Of a stretch of 6,101 bases of DNA, positions 4,082 to 6,101 are shown piece after piece (position 1 is the first letter of the stretch; every line of letters begins with the position of its first letter). The position numbers and the translations under genes were made by a program. The notes below the pieces were generated by a model that was not told the DNA's origin, made no database searches, and saw nothing but the letters and a program-made list of their open reading frames with translations. Source of the DNA: an uncultured Armatimonadota bacterium (GTDB lineage Bacteria; Armatimonadota; Armatimonadia; Armatimonadales; Armatimonadaceae); contig CAIYBQ010000265.1 in assembly GCA_903924445.1 (NCBI GenBank), positions 1 to 6,101 on the forward strand, read 5' to 3'.

Positions 4082-6101
4082 GTGACATGGGCTGCGCTTG
4101 CTGTATTCGCATCACAGGCAGCCGTTCCGCAAACGGGGCTACCGAGACAAGCTCCCGATGCTCGCTCCCCACGGAAATTAGCTGGACCGCTACAAGTGCC
4201 CAACCAGCGTGGCTTGCTACCGTCACGGCAGAAGCTTGACCAAACGGATGTGCTTGGCAGTGTCCAGGATGCCATTAAGCGTGACCCATGGGTTTATCCA
4301 ATTGCGGACCAGCTGCGTTTCGAAGCCAATGGAACCATCGTCGCAAGTGGAAATGTCCTTATCAAGACCACTAATCAGACAATACGAGCCCAGCGATTTA
4401 GCTACGATCCTATGACGAAGATTGCATCGCTTAGTGTTGATGTCCATTATTTGGAAGATGGCATTCTTGTCGACGCCGATGCAATGGCAGTCAATGTTGA
4501 GACATATGACTTTGATGCACGTGGCGCCAAGGTTGTCATCGATGCATCCCGAACCGGTGGCACAAGCCTTCAGGCGATGCGTTTCTCGGCGGCTCGAGCC
4601 CGGCGTAATGGAAAAGTCATTGATGCTGAGGATGGAGAGTTCACAACATGTGATCTGGTTACGCCACATGGGGACATTGGATTTTCATCGGCGATGCTGA
4701 TCGCTGACGAGCGGCTTGTTTTACGCAATGCGAAGATTCGCAGATATGAACGCAATGTTGCAACGATTCGCCATCTGTCCGTTCCGCTAAAGGAAAAGCG
4801 CCCCGGAGGCTGGCTCCCTGCATTTGGTCGCACCAATGAAGAAGGCTACTTCGTCAAAGCTGCCATCGGGTACGCGGTCGCAGCGCAGCTTCCGGGGCTG
4901 CTACGTGTCGACCTGATGGAACGTAAGGGAATTGGTCTCGGCTTCGATCAGGTCTATCGCTACTTGGGAGCCTCACCTGGCGCCGGACGCCTTGTCGTCT
5001 ATGATCTTCAGGATAACAACCGAGGGGTTCACAACCGAAATGTGCGGTTTGAACACGAACAACGGGTCGGTGAGCTAGATTTTCGGCTTAATTCTGATCA
5101 GAGTAGCAACTCGTATCAGAGTGCCATCAGTGGATCCCAAACGCGGTCAAATGGCATCACTGTGCTGCGACAAAGCCCAGGCCGGCCGTTTAATCTTTCC
5201 TTTGTGGATGGATTGTCGGGCTCATCTTTTGCAAAGAGCGGAACACGCACACTAACGACGTCGCAAGGGTTCAAGATTGGGAATGATTTCTCAGGAAGTG
5301 TCAAGTACTCGAGCATCGCAAATCGAACATCGAGTGGGACTTTTGCAGCACCAACGCTTGCCAAATCGCAGCGGGAGCTGGCTGAGCTGACGGCGCGCGG
5401 TGTGATTGGTCCCTTTGATGCCCAGCTGCAAGCGAATCGTAACCTGTCGAACAAGACGAGTGGCCAAAGCGGAACATCCGCGTTTTTTGGTGGAACAGAA
5501 CGACTTCCTGAGATTCGATTGCAGCTGAAGAAGCCACCCACACAGCTGGCAGGAATACTCCAGTCCGCAACGCTTGGGTATGGTCGCTTTCTAGAAAGTA
5601 GCTTGCGTGGAGGGATACCGCAGGCCGTTGGTACAAACCGGTTTCTTGCTGACATTAATGCAAAACAGATTGAACGACAAGTCGGCTCTGCAGCACTACG
5701 GTCCACCAGTCGTTTGCTCCAAACGGTTTACGATGGCGGTGTGGCTGCGCAATATGTGCTTGACCATTCGACGACGCTCGCAGCTGGCGGCGAGGAAGGT
5801 TCTGGATGGAATCTGACGTATCGCTACAACCGGCCCTATGGCGGCGTCCCTGTCGGGTTTCGTCTCGATCGAACCGGCTCAAGTAATGTGGCTGCAGCTA
5901 GTCGCACATTTGCAACAGATCGTTTACAGGCATCGTTTGGGACCGCATTTGACATCGAGCGTAGCCGCGAGCCGTTGTTCCCCGGGAGCCCTCGGAGACC
6001 CTGGACAAACCTCCAGGCGCAAGTTTCGGGTGTGATTTCGCAGCGATTGGCGGCAAGAACCCAAATTGCCTGGGACCCCAACACCAAGGCGCCGGTTTCG
6101 A
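4082..6101 (+). CDS. lptD: LptD/OstA-like outer-membrane LPS-assembly protein, partial
   Basis: This frame is open for 673 codons to the right edge, so the C terminus is missing. LptD forms the outer-membrane barrel that, with LptE, places lipopolysaccharide in the outer leaflet. An Ala-rich stretch (about residues 3-14) resembles the end of a signal peptide, with possible cleavage near SQA-A (13/14). After a Pro/Arg-rich linker, residues 78-185 form an OstA/LptA-type beta-jellyroll (FEANGTIVASGNVLI, then VDADAMAVNVETYDFDARGAK). The LptD-like junction FTTCDLVTPHGDIGF (187-201) follows, then the barrel start PAFGRTNEEGYFVKAAIGYA (246-265) and KGIGLGFDQVYRYLG (282-296), a pattern seen in non-proteobacterial LptDs. 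The remainder alternates polar and hydrophobic residues like barrel strands. I saw one cysteine (Cys190), so the E. coli disulfide pattern is not evident here. The GTG start is forced by an in-frame TGA at 4067-4069; it lacks a ribosome site and a positive n-region, and the frame from ATG 4022 would supply that n-region. Confidence 0.85.
   Translation, partial: MTWAALAVFASQAAVPQTGLPRQAPDARSPRKLAGPLQVPNQRGLLPSRQKLDQTDVLGSVQDAIKRDPWVYPIADQLRFEANGTIVASGNVLIKTTNQTIRAQRFSYDPMTKIASLSVDVHYLEDGILVDADAMAVNVETYDFDARGAKVVIDASRTGGTSLQAMRFSAARARRNGKVIDAEDGEFTTCDLVTPHGDIGFSSAMLIADERLVLRNAKIRRYERNVATIRHLSVPLKEKRPGGWLPAFGRTNEEGYFVKAAIGYAVAAQLPGLLRVDLMERKGIGLGFDQVYRYLGASPGAGRLVVYDLQDNNRGVHNRNVRFEHEQRVGELDFRLNSDQSSNSYQSAISGSQTRSNGITVLRQSPGRPFNLSFVDGLSGSSFAKSGTRTLTTSQGFKIGNDFSGSVKYSSIANRTSSGTFAAPTLAKSQRELAELTARGVIGPFDAQLQANRNLSNKTSGQSGTSAFFGGTERLPEIRLQLKKPPTQLAGILQSATLGYGRFLESSLRGGIPQAVGTNRFLADINAKQIERQVGSAALRSTSRLLQTVYDGGVAAQYVLDHSTTLAAGGEEGSGWNLTYRYNRPYGGVPVGFRLDRTGSSNVAAASRTFATDRLQASFGTAFDIERSREPLFPGSPRRPWTNLQAQVSGVISQRLAARTQIAWDPNTKAPVS

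Noticed and set aside
5116..5706. Long minus-strand frame of about 196 codons inside the LptD-like gene
   Set aside because: It is antisense to a well-supported barrel-protein frame, has no ribosome site or recognisable domain, and shows shadow-like Ser/Arg/Pro composition.
1..6101. Genome-wide reassignment of TGA to tryptophan
   Set aside because: Apart from the single TGA at 4067, the genes seen use only TGG for Trp and remain intact under the standard code, which would be unlikely if TGA were a regular Trp codon at this GC content.

Overview
The window looks like chromosomal DNA from a diderm (two-membrane) bacterium of moderate GC content. The main evidence is a long gene at the right edge for an LptD/OstA-type outer-membrane LPS-assembly protein. 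The lineage cannot be named from sequence alone. The LptD-like protein is clearly not of the enterobacterial type, and a non-proteobacterial diderm such as a member of Armatimonadota is a guess. No tRNA, rRNA, insertion sequence, CRISPR array or prophage signature was found.

Layout. (1) Positions 1-358: a strong plus-strand terminator from a gene to the left (11-48), overlapped on the minus strand by the open frame of an unrecognised protein that runs off the left edge. That frame's best start (ATG at 283, well-placed AAAGG) is separated from it by one apparent extra T in a T4 run. A perfect 10-bp stem hairpin (305-329) terminates the next gene. (2) 359-613, minus: a small stand-alone LuxR/GerE-type DNA-binding protein. 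(3) 614-908: a divergent control region with short dyads. (4) 909-2333, plus: a phosphoglucomutase/phosphomannomutase-family enzyme with all four active-site motifs. (5) 2334-3200, minus: an NAD-dependent sugar-nucleotide-type epimerase/dehydratase (extended SDR), stop-to-stop with the mutase and no spacer. (6) 3193-3996, minus: a SpoU/TrmH-family RNA 2'-O-methyltransferase whose end overlaps the SDR start by 8 nt, so the two form an operon. (7) 3997-4081: a short divergent intergenic region with a 7-bp dyad. (8) 4082 to the right edge, plus: the LptD-like gene, incomplete at its 3' end.

Functional reading. The hexose-phosphate mutase, the SDR sugar epimerase/dehydratase and the LPS-export protein fit a loose cell-envelope/surface-glycan theme. 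They lie in separate transcription units, so this is inference from proximity. The RNA methyltransferase is a housekeeping gene coupled to the SDR.

The least ordinary features are at the 5' ends of the two incomplete genes. The left-edge gene has an apparent +1 frameshift at a homopolymer. The LptD-like gene has an in-frame TGA splitting what would be a well-formed signal peptide. Each could be a sequence error, a real mutation or recoding. I see no convincing evidence of a new multi-gene system here.
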